This document shows, in pieces, positions 25,456 through 36,327 of a stretch of 64,000 nt of DNA. Below the pieces are notes generated by a model that had not been told where the DNA came from, did not search any database, and saw only the letters and a program-made list of their open reading frames with translations. Each line of letters begins with the position of its first letter. Positions within the stretch are counted from its first letter, which is position 1. The DNA comes from Bacillota bacterium (GTDB taxonomy: Bacteria > Bacillota > Clostridia > Acetivibrionales > DTU013), in NCBI GenBank assembly GCA_023411645.1, contig JAEYON010000068.1, positions 62,001 to 126,000 on the forward strand, in the 5' to 3' direction. Position numbers and translations under genes: made by a program.

Positions 25456-26162
25456 GCTTGCTTGATACCCCGCTATGGGATGTCATTAAGGGCAGTTTCG
25501 CTTATGAGGTATGGGAAAGGGTCACTCCGGCGATTCTTGAAACACTTTATATGACAGGCGTAGCGTCATTAATAACATTGGTGTTCGGGCTCGCTCTCGG
25601 AATACTTATGACGGTGACCAACCCCCATGGACTAATACCTCTCAGAGTGTTTTATGCAGTATCGGGATGGTTTATCAATATCTTGCGCTCACTGCCGCAG
25701 ATGGTGATGATAATTTTACTGATACCTGTAGCACGGTTCTTTTTTGGAAAAAGCTATGGAACGAACCCTTGTATGATAGCTATAGCCGCTTGTCTGATTC
25801 CGATGTATGCGCGTATTGTCGAAAGCAGCATACTTGAAATCTCAAAGGGCAAGATCGATGCCGCAAAGTCAATGGGAAGCACGTATACTCAGATTATATT
25901 TCGGATTCTGTTACCGGAAACACTTCCATCGCTCATCCGAGGCTTTACGGTAACGGTTATCGCCGTCTTGTCAATGACCGCACTAGCTGGAATGTTCGGC
26001 GCGGGAGGTGTCGGAGACATAGCGGTCAGGTTCGGTTATCAGCGGTTTCAGCATGATGTGCTGTTTGCAGCAGTTTACGTTTTAATTGCACTGGTGCAGA
26101 TTATCCAGTTTCTTGGGGATTTCTTATCAAAGAGAATCCTCCGGAAACGAAATCTGATTTAA
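25452..26162 (+). CDS. metI: Methionine-type ABC importer permease
   Basis: 236 residues with about five membrane helices and the EAA loop ARIVESSILEISKGKIDAAKSMGSTYTQI, the MetI signature that docks on MetN. Overlaps metN by 4 bases. Together with MetN and MetQ it forms a high-affinity importer for methionine or related thioethers and sulfoxides. Start is TTG or ATG-like at 25452: GAGGTGATGG lies just upstream and the codon at 25452 is a non-ATG start. Confidence 0.92.
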   Translation: MSLLDTPLWDVIKGSFAYEVWERVTPAILETLYMTGVASLITLVFGLALGILMTVTNPHGLIPLRVFYAVSGWFINILRSLPQMVMIILLIPVARFFFGKSYGTNPCMIAIAACLIPMYARIVESSILEISKGKIDAAKSMGSTYTQIIFRILLPETLPSLIRGFTVTVIAVLSMTALAGMFGAGGVGDIAVRFGYQRFQHDVLFAAVYVLIALVQIIQFLGDFLSKRILRKRNLI

Positions 26163-26196
26163 TAAAAAATTCAACACAAATAAAGGAGAATAAACC

Positions 26197-27060
26197 ATGA
26201 AAAAATTTCTTAATTTCTTACTCTCAGCAATACTTATACTGTCATTTGCAGCTTGCTCGAACAAGAACGTGCAAACGTCAGGTGAAGCGGTCGAAATTAT
26301 TGGTATCGCCGACCTTGTGCCCCATTCGGAACTCATTAAACATGTCACTCCCAAGCTTCTTGAGCAAGGAGTAAAAGTAACCCTAGCAACAACGGCTGCG
26401 GACAATACAACCAATGAAAAGACAAATGCAGGTGAAATAGACTTTAACTTTTTTCAACACAATCCTTATCTTCAGTCAGAGAATGAAGCAAACGGGTTTA
26501 AGCTCTCAAATGCTGGAGATATTCATGTTGAGCCGATTACAGCATATTCTGACAAGTATAAGGATGTGTCTGAAATTAAGGATGGCGATACGGTCGCGAT
26601 TCCGAATGACGGTACGAACGAGTATCGGGCGCTGCGTATCCTTGAGCAGAATGGTTTCATTAAGCTGAATACTGAAACTGCAAACAGCTTGTCGGCTTCC
26701 ATAGCTGATATTGTTGAAAATATTAAAAATCTCGAAATTGTTGAGATTGACAGTGCGCAGATTATCCCTACCAAAGACGACTACGATTTCTTCATCACAA
26801 ACACTAACAAGGTATTAGAGGCGAAAATCACTTCGACGAGGCTGTTCAGTGAGGGCGGAGACAGTCCTTATGCAAACATAATAGCTGTGAACTGGAACAA
26901 CCTCTCTACTGAAAAGACGGAGGCGGTTAAGAAACTTGTTGCGGCGCTCCAGTCCGACGATACACGAAAATTTATCGAGGAAAAGTACAACGGTGCGGTT
27001 ATACCGGCGAAACTTCAAAATAATCCTGGTGATGCGTCCGCAAAACCTACTGCCGAATAG
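26197..27060 (+). CDS. metQ: Methionine-type (NLPA family) substrate-binding lipoprotein
   Basis: 287 residues. Lipobox ILSFAAC places the lipidated Cys at position 20; the mature protein is anchored outside the membrane. NLPA-family blocks visible: GIADLVPHSELIKHVTPKLLEQGV, FNFFQHNPYLQSENEANGFKL and DGDTVAIPNDGTNEYRALRIL. Captures methionine or a related sulfur compound for MetNI. AAAGGAG precedes the ATG. The C-terminal tail, NPGDASAKPTAE, is a short flexible extension. Confidence 0.93.
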   Translation: MKKFLNFLLSAILILSFAACSNKNVQTSGEAVEIIGIADLVPHSELIKHVTPKLLEQGVKVTLATTAADNTTNEKTNAGEIDFNFFQHNPYLQSENEANGFKLSNAGDIHVEPITAYSDKYKDVSEIKDGDTVAIPNDGTNEYRALRILEQNGFIKLNTETANSLSASIADIVENIKNLEIVEIDSAQIIPTKDDYDFFITNTNKVLEAKITSTRLFSEGGDSPYANIIAVNWNNLSTEKTEAVKKLVAALQSDDTRKFIEEKYNGAVIPAKLQNNPGDASAKPTAE

Positions 27061-27933
<873 letters not shown>

Positions 27934-27954
27934 GAAAAATGGCGGATATGATTT

Positions 27955-27990
27955 ACCCCGCGAAGTCACATAACTGTGATTTTGCGGGGT
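27955..27990 (+). terminator. Strong terminator closing the nitrogenase-like operon
   Basis: A 16-bp stem (27955-27970 with 27975-27990, two G-T pairs) closed by the loop TAAC; outer arms ACCCCGC/GCGGGGT, then TATTTATATT. From 27991 to 28183 I see nothing certain beyond a possible TATAAG -10 box near 28098. Confidence 0.8.
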
Positions 27991-28183
27991 TATTTATATT
28001 AGGGACATATCTGTGTAGCCTGACACTCAAAACAAAACACACTGTGTGAATTTTCTGAATTACAGTATTCTTTTTCCTGAAAATATGGTAGCATATTATA
28101 AGTCAGTTTCTTAGGACGGTAATGCCAGAAAATGACAAATTTGCCTTATATCCTTTGTGAATAAGAGCGGGAGGTCGATTGTA

Positions 28184-28774
28184 TTGGAAAGGACAATTAG
28201 TAAGAAAAAGTTTGGCACGAGACAAATTGCTGTGATCGGTATGTTATCCTCCATATCGATTGTGCTTGGAGCCACAGGATTCGGTTTCATCCCATTACCC
28301 ATGGCAAAGGCGACGATTATGCAGATTCCTGTAATTATCGGAGCTATACTGGAAGGCCCCATTGTAGGCGCGACCGTTGGATTGATTTTTGGTATCTTCA
28401 GCATCGTTCAGAACCTGACAAATCCTACGTCGGCGTTGTCATTTGCATTCATCAACCCTTTGGTATCAGTGCTGCCGCGAGTTCTAATCGGTATTACTAC
28501 CTATTACAGTTACAAGAATCGCATTGTAAAAAACGATATCGTCAATACAGGCATTGGTGCTGCTGTAGGTTCGCTGACTAATACGGTAGGGGTTTTGGGA
28601 ATGATATATGTTATATATGCGGCGCAGTATGCCGAAAAATTCGGTATCGAGGCCAATGCTGCAGCGGGGGCAATTTTTACGATTGCGTTGACGAACGGTA
28701 TTCCGGAAGCGGTTGTCGCAGTGGTGATTACTATACCGATAGTGCTGGCCGTCAGGAAAATTATAAAGAAATAA
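28184..28774 (+). CDS. ECF transporter S component
   Basis: About 196 residues, six hydrophobic helices. The block MAKATIMQIPVIIGAILEGPIVGATVGLIFGIFS is typical of the COG4684-like S components (a group that includes candidates for pantothenate uptake). TTG 28184 is preferred because GGGAGG (28169-28174) is then well spaced; the GTG at 28157 would put this site inside the gene. The shared EcfAA'T module is not in the window. Substrate not assignable. Followed 12 bases later by the SEC-C gene, probably one transcript. Confidence 0.75.
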   Translation: MERTISKKKFGTRQIAVIGMLSSISIVLGATGFGFIPLPMAKATIMQIPVIIGAILEGPIVGATVGLIFGIFSIVQNLTNPTSALSFAFINPLVSVLPRVLIGITTYYSYKNRIVKNDIVNTGIGAAVGSLTNTVGVLGMIYVIYAAQYAEKFGIEANAAAGAIFTIALTNGIPEAVVAVVITIPIVLAVRKIIKK

Positions 28775-28786
28775 AGGAGCTAAGAA

Positions 28787-29278
28787 ATGGGACTCTACGA
28801 GCAATGGAAAGAAATGGTGCAAGCTCAGCAAGGGCAGGCGGAATACAATGCCTTTTGGAATGAGTATCTGGAGAAGGAGAAATCAAATTACCAATATATA
28901 TTGGGAAACAAGCTTAGCAAGCTGGAGGGCAGGCTTGGAGATCTGGCAAAGACGTTTTCCATGGAGCCGGTGGTTTTCACCGGCTTCCTGGATGGGATTA
29001 ATACCAGTATAACAAGCGAACTGGATCTTGATACGTTAAATGAAGACACAGTGCTGTCATCTGAAATCGATTTTGAGAAGCTTTACTGGAACATGCACGA
29101 AGCAAAGGCAGACTGGCTCTACAATCTGAAAGAGTGGGACGGTATTCTTTCAGGAGATAAAAGGGACGAGATTACAAAGGCGTTCAGGTTATCGAAGATG
29201 GCTGTCAGCAGCAAGGTTGGCAGAAATGACCCGTGTCCATGCGGCAGCGGCAAAAAATACAAGAAATGCTGCGGGTAA
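28787..29278 (+). CDS. SEC-C motif protein
   Basis: 163 residues. The last 18 residues form the SEC-C zinc motif [18 protein letters not shown], also found at the end of SecA, which binds zinc and contacts SecB or ribosomes. The preceding about 140 residues are acidic and helical without a recognisable domain. AAAGGAG precedes the ATG. Cytoplasmic. Function unknown; neighbours are the S component upstream and icd downstream. Confidence 0.85.
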   Translation: MGLYEQWKEMVQAQQGQAEYNAFWNEYLEKEKSNYQYILGNKLSKLEGRLGDLAKTFSMEPVVFTGFLDGINTSITSELDLDTLNEDTVLSSEIDFEKLYWNMHEAKADWLYNLKEWDGILSGDKRDEITKAFRLSKMAVSSKVGRNDPCPCGSGKKYKKCCG

Positions 29279-29317
29279 GGTTTGGCTATAGACGTTTATG
29301 AGAAGGAGATAGTGTTT

Positions 29318-30535
29318 ATGACGGAGAGAATTAAAATGGCCGTGCCCATTGTTGAAATGGATGGCGATGAAATGACCAGGATCATCTGGAAGCTTATCAA
29401 AGATATCCTGCTTGATCCATATATAGAGCTAAATACGGAGTACTACGATCTCGGACTCAAACACAGAGATGAGACCGATGATAAGGTGACGCTGGATGCG
29501 GCGTATGCAACTAAGAAATATGGTGTAGCAGTGAAATGTGCCACCATTACGCCCAATGCTCAGAGAGTAGAAGAGTATGGATTGAAAAAGATGTGGAAGA
29601 GCCCGAATGGCACTATCAGGGCAATACTTGACGGGACGGTCTTCAGGGCGCCGATCGTTGTAGAGAGCATCGAACCTTCGGTGCGTACGTGGAAGAAGCC
29701 AATTACCATCGCAAGACATGCATACGGCGATATCTACAGAAATGTGGAGTACCGTGTGGAGGGTCCGGGCAAGGCGCAGCTCATATTTACGGGAGAGGAC
29801 GGGAAACAGAACAGCGAGACAATATTCGAATTTGATGGCCCCGGCATCATTATGGGAATGCACAATGTCGACGCATCTATTCAGAGCTTTGCCAGAGCGT
29901 GCTTCAATTACGCGCTGGATGTGAAGCAGGATCTGTGGTTTGCCACAAAGGATACAATCTCCAAAAAATATGATCATACCTTTAAGGATATTTTCCAGGA
30001 AATCTTTGATTCTGAATACGAAGAGCAATTCAAGCAGGCAGGAATCGAGTACTTTTATACGCTCATAGATGATGCGGTGGCCAGGGTAATACGCTCTGAA
30101 GGCGGTATGGTCTGGGCTTGTAAGAATTATGACGGGGATGTGATGTCGGATATGGTCGCTACTGCCTTTGGAAGTCTGGCTATGATGACCTCCGTGCTGG
30201 TATCGCCGGAAGGCTTCTATGAGTATGAGGCTGCACACGGAACCGTTACGAGACATTATTATCGATATCTGAAGGGTGAGGATACTTCTACCAATTCCAT
30301 GGCCACACTTTTCGCCTGGACAGGAGCACTCAGGAAAAGGGGCGAGATTGACGGCAACTCCGCACTGGTTGACTTTGCGGATAAACTGGAGGCAGCTTCT
30401 CTCAGAACCATTGATGAGGGAGTCATGACGAAGGACCTGTCAACACTCTCGAACGCACAGAATATAAAAGTCGTAAATACGGAAGGCTTTCTCAACGAAA
30501 TCCGCAAGCGCCTGGATGCTATGCTCAGTGAGTAA
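29318..30535 (+). CDS. icd: NADP-dependent isocitrate dehydrogenase (type II, homodimeric)
   Basis: 405 residues from ATG 29318, chosen because GAAGGAGAT lies at 29302-29310; a longer start at 29282 lacks support. Oxidises isocitrate to 2-oxoglutarate, giving NADPH and feeding glutamate synthesis. Sequence [21 protein letters not shown].., [18 protein letters not shown] and [14 protein letters not shown] (the substrate and NADP region) match the eukaryote-like IDH group rather than E. coli Icd. It is monocistronic or co-transcribed with the PDZ gene 19 bases downstream. Confidence 0.95.
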   Translation: MTERIKMAVPIVEMDGDEMTRIIWKLIKDILLDPYIELNTEYYDLGLKHRDETDDKVTLDAAYATKKYGVAVKCATITPNAQRVEEYGLKKMWKSPNGTIRAILDGTVFRAPIVVESIEPSVRTWKKPITIARHAYGDIYRNVEYRVEGPGKAQLIFTGEDGKQNSETIFEFDGPGIIMGMHNVDASIQSFARACFNYALDVKQDLWFATKDTISKKYDHTFKDIFQEIFDSEYEEQFKQAGIEYFYTLIDDAVARVIRSEGGMVWACKNYDGDVMSDMVATAFGSLAMMTSVLVSPEGFYEYEAAHGTVTRHYYRYLKGEDTSTNSMATLFAWTGALRKRGEIDGNSALVDFADKLEAASLRTIDEGVMTKDLSTLSNAQNIKVVNTEGFLNEIRKRLDAMLSE

Positions 30536-30554
30536 GATTAGGAGTTGATTATCC

Positions 30555-31805
30555 GTGCTGCAGATGGCAGGTGTTATAGCCGCAGAAATGCTGGCTTCAT
30601 TATTTGTAAATTACTTCTTCGTCTTTTTGTATATTCTGGTCATTGTGTACATACGTGCTGCGCACCAGAGATACTCCGAGCTTCAGAGCACTATCTATGG
30701 AAAGCCGGAGAGGAGCCTTCGAGAGATCACCGAGCAGATCATTCTCATTGGGTTGATCGCCGGCTTTATTTCAAGCTTTTTTACTGTTGCTGCAGGGGTT
30801 ACCATCGAAACCGAGACGGTCCGGTATTTGTTTTTAATAATGTGTTTGCTTCTGCTTTTTGATCTTAGGCTCGTATGTATCTCATATGCGGCAGGGATTT
30901 TGGCTTCTGCAAGCTTGATTTTTGGGTCGCCGAAAGTCAATATATCGTCCCTTCTTTGTCTTGTGGCGGTTTTGCAGCTTGTGGAAAGCATCCTGGTCTA
31001 TTTGAACAGGAAAGGTGCATGTGTGCCCATATTTATAAAGCATAATGGCGAGATAGCGGGAGCCTTTCTGATCAGAAGATTCTGGATGATACCTGTGGTT
31101 TTTTTCACGCATCTAATGCAGCCTGGAGTGAATTCGCTGAATCTTATTCAGGAATGGCCGATGAATTTCTATTCCCCGGCTCTGGAATCCGGAGTATGGG
31201 CGCTGGGCCTGGATTGTCTCGTGGCTGTATTATGCCATACGGACATTGCCATCACAAGGCATCCGGAGAAAAAATCAGCCCAAAGCGCCGGAATGCTGTT
31301 TGTCTATAGTACTGCTTTATTGTTGATGGCGTTTCTCTCTCTGGATGTTGCTTGGATCGGGTATATTGGGGTAATATTCTGTGTGCTGGGACATGAAGGG
31401 ATCTATTTTTATTCAAAACTCTCTGAAAGAGCCGGAAGGCCCCTTTTCAGTGCCGTGAAACGTGGCTTGAGGGTCATGGAGGTGCTTGCGGACAGCCATG
31501 CAGCTAAAATGGGGTTGGAGCGCGGAGATATAATATTGAGTATAAACAATAATGATATTCAGACAGATGAAGGTGTCGGTGAAGCGTTGAGAGAGTTTCC
31601 AACTTATACATGGATCCATGTCCTCAGTTGGGATGGTAAGGAAAAGACTGTAGAATATAAATGTTTTCCGGGCGGATATAATAAACTTGGCATAATTTCT
31701 GTTCCGAGGGAAAAAGAAGTTACTTACAAAACCGAATACTTTGAGCGTATGAGCATTCTTCAGAATATTGTCAACCGGTTCAGAGGAATGGATAGAATGA
31801 CCTAA
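30555..31805 (+). CDS. Multi-pass membrane protein with C-terminal PDZ domain
   Basis: 416 residues: about eight hydrophobic segments (residues about 10-270), then a soluble PDZ domain (about 295-375; GLRVMEVLADSHAAKMGLERGDIILSINN). The arrangement recalls Bacillus MinJ, a bridge between DivIVA and the division-site proteins; that parallel is architectural only. Start GTG 30555 with AGGAGTTG at 30540-30547. It lies upstream of a ParB-like/BMP gene and could be co-transcribed. Membrane located; ligand unknown. Confidence 0.7.
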   Translation: MLQMAGVIAAEMLASLFVNYFFVFLYILVIVYIRAAHQRYSELQSTIYGKPERSLREITEQIILIGLIAGFISSFFTVAAGVTIETETVRYLFLIMCLLLLFDLRLVCISYAAGILASASLIFGSPKVNISSLLCLVAVLQLVESILVYLNRKGACVPIFIKHNGEIAGAFLIRRFWMIPVVFFTHLMQPGVNSLNLIQEWPMNFYSPALESGVWALGLDCLVAVLCHTDIAITRHPEKKSAQSAGMLFVYSTALLLMAFLSLDVAWIGYIGVIFCVLGHEGIYFYSKLSERAGRPLFSAVKRGLRVMEVLADSHAAKMGLERGDIILSINNNDIQTDEGVGEALREFPTYTWIHVLSWDGKEKTVEYKCFPGGYNKLGIISVPREKEVTYKTEYFERMSILQNIVNRFRGMDRMT

Positions 31806-31858
31806 ACAACTTAAACGATAAAGATTTGATTTTAATGCTGGGAGAAGAGGTGTGTGAA

Positions 31859-33787
31859 ATGGATAGGGCAGCTGCTGACAGTCATTATTTGATTGCTCGA
31901 AGGCTTGGGCAAAAAGAATATTCCAGAAATATTTCAAGGGGACAGAACGGGTATCTGCCTTTTCTGGAGGGTATTCTGAAAAATATTGAAATAGTATATG
32001 AGTTGGATTTGGGTTTAATTGATATTCCACTAAAAAAAATAGTGGGTACCTATACCTATGGCAGAAGTAGATCCTTTGCCGGTAACTACATGCCGCTGCT
32101 TTCGCCGAAAGCCGAATTTGCGCTCAAATGGTCTACGCTTTGCGAAGCTCATATCAATGAGGGAATACGCGATCCAATCAAGGTATATGAATATATGAAT
32201 TGGTTTTATGTTGTAGAGGGCAACAAGAGAGTTAGTGTCCTCAAATATTATGATGCGTACTCCATCCCCGGAAGGGTCGCAAGACTGGTTCCAAAGAGGG
32301 ATGAAAGCGATGATGCCATTACAATATATTATGAGTTCCTTGACTTCTACAAAAAAACCGGTATTAATCTGATTTGGTTTACAAAGAGGAATTCCTTTAG
32401 CATACTGGCAGGGTATCTGGACAACTTCGTTCCTGACAAAAATCTGATGAATATTAGTAAGTACAAGTATTTCGCCAATTCTGTCTATCTGCCATTCAGA
32501 AAGGTTTACCTGGATCTTGGTGGACAAAAGCTGCCTATCACGACAGGAGATGCGTTTCTGGAATATATTACGGTTTACGGTATGCCGGACGGAATTGATG
32601 ATGAAGAATTGAGATCACGGCTGAATGCATTTATCATAGAACTGGAGCAAATGAGCGGCAACAAAGCAGTTGACATCCAGACGATGCCTATCGACACAGG
32701 TGAAAATCTCATTTCTGCCGTCACTGCTTTTGTCAGACCGAAGAAGCCGCTCAAAGTGGCCTTTGTATATGCGAAGGACACCAACACCTCCAGTTGGACC
32801 TATGCGCAAGAAATGGGCAGAAGTCATGTGAATAAGGTGTTTGGCGAGGCAATCAACACATCCTTTGTGGATAATGTTCCGGAGACACTTGAGGCGTATG
32901 ATACGCTAAAACAACTTGCAGAGGATGAGAACGACGTTATTTTTGTCACAAGTCCGGCCTTAATCAACGCTACGTTGAAAGCGGCTCTGGAATTCCCGGG
33001 CACGAGGTTCCTTAATTGTTCCGAGACCCATTCCTTCAAGCATGTCAATACTTTTTATGGCAGGATCTACGAGCCCAGATTCCTTGCGGGCATTGCGGCA
33101 GGGTCTGTTACAAAGTCAAATGTACTGGGTTATGTGGGAACGTACCCAATTCCCGGCGTGATAAACGGCATCAATTCTTTTGCTCTTGGGGCAAGAATGG
33201 TCAATCCTGATGTCACCGTTAAGGTAGAATGGCTAAATGGTTGGGATGATATGAAAAGAGCCGAACATGCCAGGGAGGAACTGATAAGCCAGGGAGCCGA
33301 CATTATTTCACACCACGATACGCTCTCCAATCCCGAGGTTTCGGGGGAATATGGAGTATATACCGTGCTTAGCGGAGTAGGTGCCGATGGAAGCACTAAT
33401 GAATATATAGCTGCACCGGTTTGGAATTGGGGTATTTTTTACGAGAAAATGCTGCGAAATCTGATGAACTCCCGGAAGCCATCCGGTTCTGGGCAGAAGG
33501 TAATAAATTTCTGGTGGGGGATGGATTCGGGCATCGTTGATTTTTTCTACTCCAGACGGCTGGTTCCTGCAGAGACACAAAAGCTACTGGATTTTCTGAA
33601 AAATATGATCATCAATGGGATGTTCTCTCCGTTTGCAGGGCCAATTTATAGCCAGGATGGTACGCTAATGGTGAAAAAGGGCGAGATGGCAACGCGTGAA
33701 CAGATTGTCGGAATGGACTGGTTTGTTAGTGTGATCGACAGTAAACTGCCTCAAATTGATCAGAACTTACAATCAATGATATGGTAA
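31859..33787 (+). CDS. ParB-like N-domain fused to a BMP-type binding domain
   Basis: About 642 residues without a signal peptide. The N-terminal third carries a ParB/sulfiredoxin-like motif, DPIKVYEYMNWFYVVEGNKR (about residues 105-124), where the EGNKR segment resembles the ParB nucleotide-binding GxxR box. The C-terminal half (about 297-560) is a Bmp/PnrA-type ligand-binding domain (VAFVYAKDTNTSSW..., LGYVGTYPIPGVINGINSFALGARM). Normal BMP proteins are secreted lipoproteins; this one should be cytoplasmic, so it may sense nucleosides inside the cell. AGAGGTG sits 6 bases before ATG 31859. The end overlaps the next, convergent gene by 28 bases. Confidence 0.75.
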   Translation: MDRAAADSHYLIARRLGQKEYSRNISRGQNGYLPFLEGILKNIEIVYELDLGLIDIPLKKIVGTYTYGRSRSFAGNYMPLLSPKAEFALKWSTLCEAHINEGIRDPIKVYEYMNWFYVVEGNKRVSVLKYYDAYSIPGRVARLVPKRDESDDAITIYYEFLDFYKKTGINLIWFTKRNSFSILAGYLDNFVPDKNLMNISKYKYFANSVYLPFRKVYLDLGGQKLPITTGDAFLEYITVYGMPDGIDDEELRSRLNAFIIELEQMSGNKAVDIQTMPIDTGENLISAVTAFVRPKKPLKVAFVYAKDTNTSSWTYAQEMGRSHVNKVFGEAINTSFVDNVPETLEAYDTLKQLAEDENDVIFVTSPALINATLKAALEFPGTRFLNCSETHSFKHVNTFYGRIYEPRFLAGIAAGSVTKSNVLGYVGTYPIPGVINGINSFALGARMVNPDVTVKVEWLNGWDDMKRAEHAREELISQGADIISHHDTLSNPEVSGEYGVYTVLSGVGADGSTNEYIAAPVWNWGIFYEKMLRNLMNSRKPSGSGQKVINFWWGMDSGIVDFFYSRRLVPAETQKLLDFLKNMIINGMFSPFAGPIYSQDGTLMVKKGEMATREQIVGMDWFVSVIDSKLPQIDQNLQSMIW

Positions 33788-34353
33788 CCGTAAGCATTAA
33801 CAATAGTAGTGTCCTTGTACTGCATCGTTCTGGACTGGCGTTTATAATTCAGATGCTGATGACCATGAAAGAAATATCTGGGCGAATGATTGTCAATTAG
33901 GTCGACAAAGCTTTGAAAACCGCGATGAGCAAGATCATCACCATCGCCAAGACCCAGTGCTGGCGCGTGTGTAAGAAGAATGTCAAAACCTTTATTTTTT
34001 TTGATCTTATGCCGCAGCTTCCGGATTCTTTTAGACATCTCTTCCTCTGTATACTGGTAATGCTGGTTGCTGTAGTTTATAGAACCACCAAGACCGAGTA
34101 TTCTGACACCGTTGTAGGTCAGTATTGTATCATCTGCGCTGACGCATCCTTCTGGAGGTCTGGTAAGATAAGTCTTATTATGGTTTCCAGGCACATAAAA
34201 GAGAGGCACGTGAATCATTGTCACCAAAAAAGAAAGGTATTCTGCTTTAAGGTCACCGCACGACAAAACAAGCTCTATATCCTTAAAGCGCTCCCGGTCA
34301 AAATAATCCCATATATATGACTCTTCGCGATCTGAAACCAATAATATCTTCAC
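33760..34353 (-). CDS. Calcineurin-like metallophosphoesterase
   Basis: 197 residues. Metal motifs: SCGD (about 31-34), PGNHN (about 55-59), LTHAP and HGHQH near the C-terminus. The first motif, normally D-x-H, reads SDRE here (about residues 7-10), so the first metal-binding His is replaced. The cytoplasmic protein could be a phosphodiesterase with altered metal binding. Its final 9 codons lie antisense to the end of the BMP gene. Divergent from asnS. Confidence 0.85.
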   Translation of the reverse strand: MKILLVSDREESYIWDYFDRERFKDIELVLSCGDLKAEYLSFLVTMIHVPLFYVPGNHNKTYLTRPPEGCVSADDTILTYNGVRILGLGGSINYSNQHYQYTEEEMSKRIRKLRHKIKKNKGFDILLTHAPALGLGDGDDLAHRGFQSFVDLIDNHSPRYFFHGHQHLNYKRQSRTMQYKDTTIVNAYGYHIIDCKF

Positions 34354-34400
34354 AACTTGATATTATACTTAATTCTGCGTTTATAAACAATAAGATAATG

Positions 34401-34409
34401 TGCTATAAT
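34401..34409 (+). promoter_or_regulatory. Extended -10 promoter of asnS
   Basis: TGCTATAAT (TGn + TATAAT) at 34401-34409, with only a weak -35 (TTATAA, 17 bases upstream). The leader of about 40 bases leaves no room for a T-box, and none is seen. Confidence 0.55.
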
Positions 34410-34455
34410 GGAAAGAAAGATTGTGGCAATACTATAAATCGGGGAGGAATAGTGC

Positions 34456-35847
34456 GTGAAAGCAAGCATCAGACAACTATACAGAGGGGACGGCCAATTC
34501 TATGGACAACAGATTGAACTGTCCGGCTGGGTCAGGACAATCAGAGATTCCAAGACCTTTGGCTTTATTGAATTGAATGACGGTTCCTTTTTCAAAAATT
34601 TGCAAATCGTTTTCGAAGAAGGAGTTATAAATAATTTCAGAGAAATCGCAAAGCTGCCCCAAGGCTCTTCTGTAAGGGTGCAGGGTGAGCTGGTGGAGAC
34701 ACCCGGAGCTAAACAACCCTTTGAACTAAAGGCTTCGGCTATTGATATTGAAGGGCTTTGCGCACCGGATTATCCTCTGCAGAAAAAGCGTCATTCCTTT
34801 GAGTTTCTGCGTACCATAGCGCATCTGAGGCCGAGGACCAATACATTTTCTGCAGTATTCAGGCTCAGGAGCGCTTTATCCTATGCAATACACAGCTTTT
34901 TTCGGGAGAGGGGCTTTGTTTATGTGCATACACCCATCATTACCGGAAGTGATTGTGAAGGAGCAGGGGAGATGTTCAGGGTGAGTACCTTTGATCCTGA
35001 TCAAATTCCGAGGGATGAAAATGGTAATGTGAATTATAAAGAGGACTTTTTTGGAAAAGAAACCAGCCTTACGGTAAGCGGACAGCTTTCGGCAGAAGCC
35101 TATTGTATGGCCTTCGGAAAAGTCTATACCTTTGGACCGACGTTTCGTGCCGAAAACTCCAACACGGCAAGACATGCTGCAGAATTCTGGATGATAGAGC
35201 CTGAAATAGCATTTGCGGGGCTGCCGGAAGATATGGCTTTGGCCGAGGATATGATGAAGTATCTTATCAGCTATTGCCTTGAGCATGTACCCGAAGAGAT
35301 GGAGTTCTTCAACACATTTGTAGACAACACGCTTCTGGACAGACTCAATAATGTGCTTCATTCCGATTTTGCACATGTTACTTATTCGGAAGCGATCGAA
35401 ATTCTGGAAAAGGAAAATGCCGGTTTCGATTATCCTGTTAAGTGGGGGAGCGACCTGCAGACCGAGCATGAAAGGTTTCTGACTGAAAAAACGTTTAAAA
35501 AACCGGTATTTGTCACAGATTATCCTAAGGAAATTAAAGCTTTTTACATGAGAGCGAATGATGACGGAAAGACCGTTGCAGCTATGGATCTGCTTGTGCC
35601 TGCAGTCGGGGAGATCATAGGCGGGAGCCAGAGAGAGGAACGTCTCGATCTGCTTGCAGCTCGTATGGAGGAGATGTGCCTTGATGAGAAGGATTACTGG
35701 TGGTACATGGACCTTAGGAAGTACGGCGGAGCAAAGCATGCGGGATTTGGACTCGGCTTTGAACGTGCCGTGATGTATCTGACCGGTATGGCCAATATCA
35801 GGGATGTTATCCCATTTCCCAGGACAACAAAATCTGCGGAGTTTTGA
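34456..35847 (+). CDS. asnS: Asparaginyl-tRNA synthetase
   Basis: 463 residues, class IIb synthetase. N-terminal OB-fold (about 1-115: [25 protein letters not shown]) for anticodon binding, then the catalytic core with motif 2 [22 protein letters not shown] and motif 3 [13 protein letters not shown] near the C-terminus. Charges tRNA-Asn directly. Start GTG 34456 with GGGGAGG at 34441-34447. The core end [25 protein letters not shown] is typical of AsnRS rather than AspRS. Confidence 0.97.
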   Translation: MKASIRQLYRGDGQFYGQQIELSGWVRTIRDSKTFGFIELNDGSFFKNLQIVFEEGVINNFREIAKLPQGSSVRVQGELVETPGAKQPFELKASAIDIEGLCAPDYPLQKKRHSFEFLRTIAHLRPRTNTFSAVFRLRSALSYAIHSFFRERGFVYVHTPIITGSDCEGAGEMFRVSTFDPDQIPRDENGNVNYKEDFFGKETSLTVSGQLSAEAYCMAFGKVYTFGPTFRAENSNTARHAAEFWMIEPEIAFAGLPEDMALAEDMMKYLISYCLEHVPEEMEFFNTFVDNTLLDRLNNVLHSDFAHVTYSEAIEILEKENAGFDYPVKWGSDLQTEHERFLTEKTFKKPVFVTDYPKEIKAFYMRANDDGKTVAAMDLLVPAVGEIIGGSQREERLDLLAARMEEMCLDEKDYWWYMDLRKYGGAKHAGFGLGFERAVMYLTGMANIRDVIPFPRTTKSAEF

Positions 35848-35894
35848 TCAAAAATAATTAAATATTAAACAAATAGATAGTGAGGTCGTATATT

Positions 35895-36299
35895 ATGAAT
35901 GAAATAGTAAGAGAACAAACACGAGAGGACAAAATCAGAATTTCTGAGGAAGTTATTGCCACAATAGCAGGAATAGCAGCGTCAGAAAACGAAAATGTCG
36001 CATCAATGGGCGGCGGTTTCGTGGATGGCATTGTTGGAATGCTTGGCAAAAAGGCTCCCAGCAAAGGCATAAAAGTAGAAATGAAAGAGAATCAGGTCAA
36101 TATCGATCTGGCTGTTGTCATGCAGTACGGCTGCAAGATTCATGAGGTTGCACGCGATATGCAGGACCGTGTGCGCAAGGCAGTTCAGGAAATGACCGGA
36201 CTCGAGGTTTTGAATGTCAATGTCAGCGTTTTGGGCGTCAGCTTGAGTAAAGAAAACGGAAAAGTTGAGGTTATCGACGATCTTTCTGCTCAGGCATAA
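35895..36299 (+). CDS. Asp23/Gls24 family envelope-stress protein
   Basis: About 134 residues with ISEEVIATIAGIAASENENVASMGGGFVD, the Asp23 (DUF322) signature, and a C-terminal EMTGLEVLNVNVSVLGV. Members sit near the membrane and respond to envelope or alkaline stress. ATG 35895 follows TGAGGTCG at 35881; the upstream frame has only a GTG. Forms a likely unit with the flippase-like gene downstream. Cytoplasmic, with no membrane segment. Confidence 0.88.
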   Translation: MNEIVREQTREDKIRISEEVIATIAGIAASENENVASMGGGFVDGIVGMLGKKAPSKGIKVEMKENQVNIDLAVVMQYGCKIHEVARDMQDRVRKAVQEMTGLEVLNVNVSVLGVSLSKENGKVEVIDDLSAQA

Positions 36300-36327
36300 C
36301 CTCTGGAAATCAGATGGGCCGGGTAGG

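Noticed and set aside
29429..30256. Minus-strand ORF of 275 codons
   Set aside because: Antisense shadow of the isocitrate dehydrogenase gene, no plausible ribosome-binding site or family signature.
34876..35739. Minus-strand ORF of 287 codons
   Set aside because: Antisense shadow of asnS.
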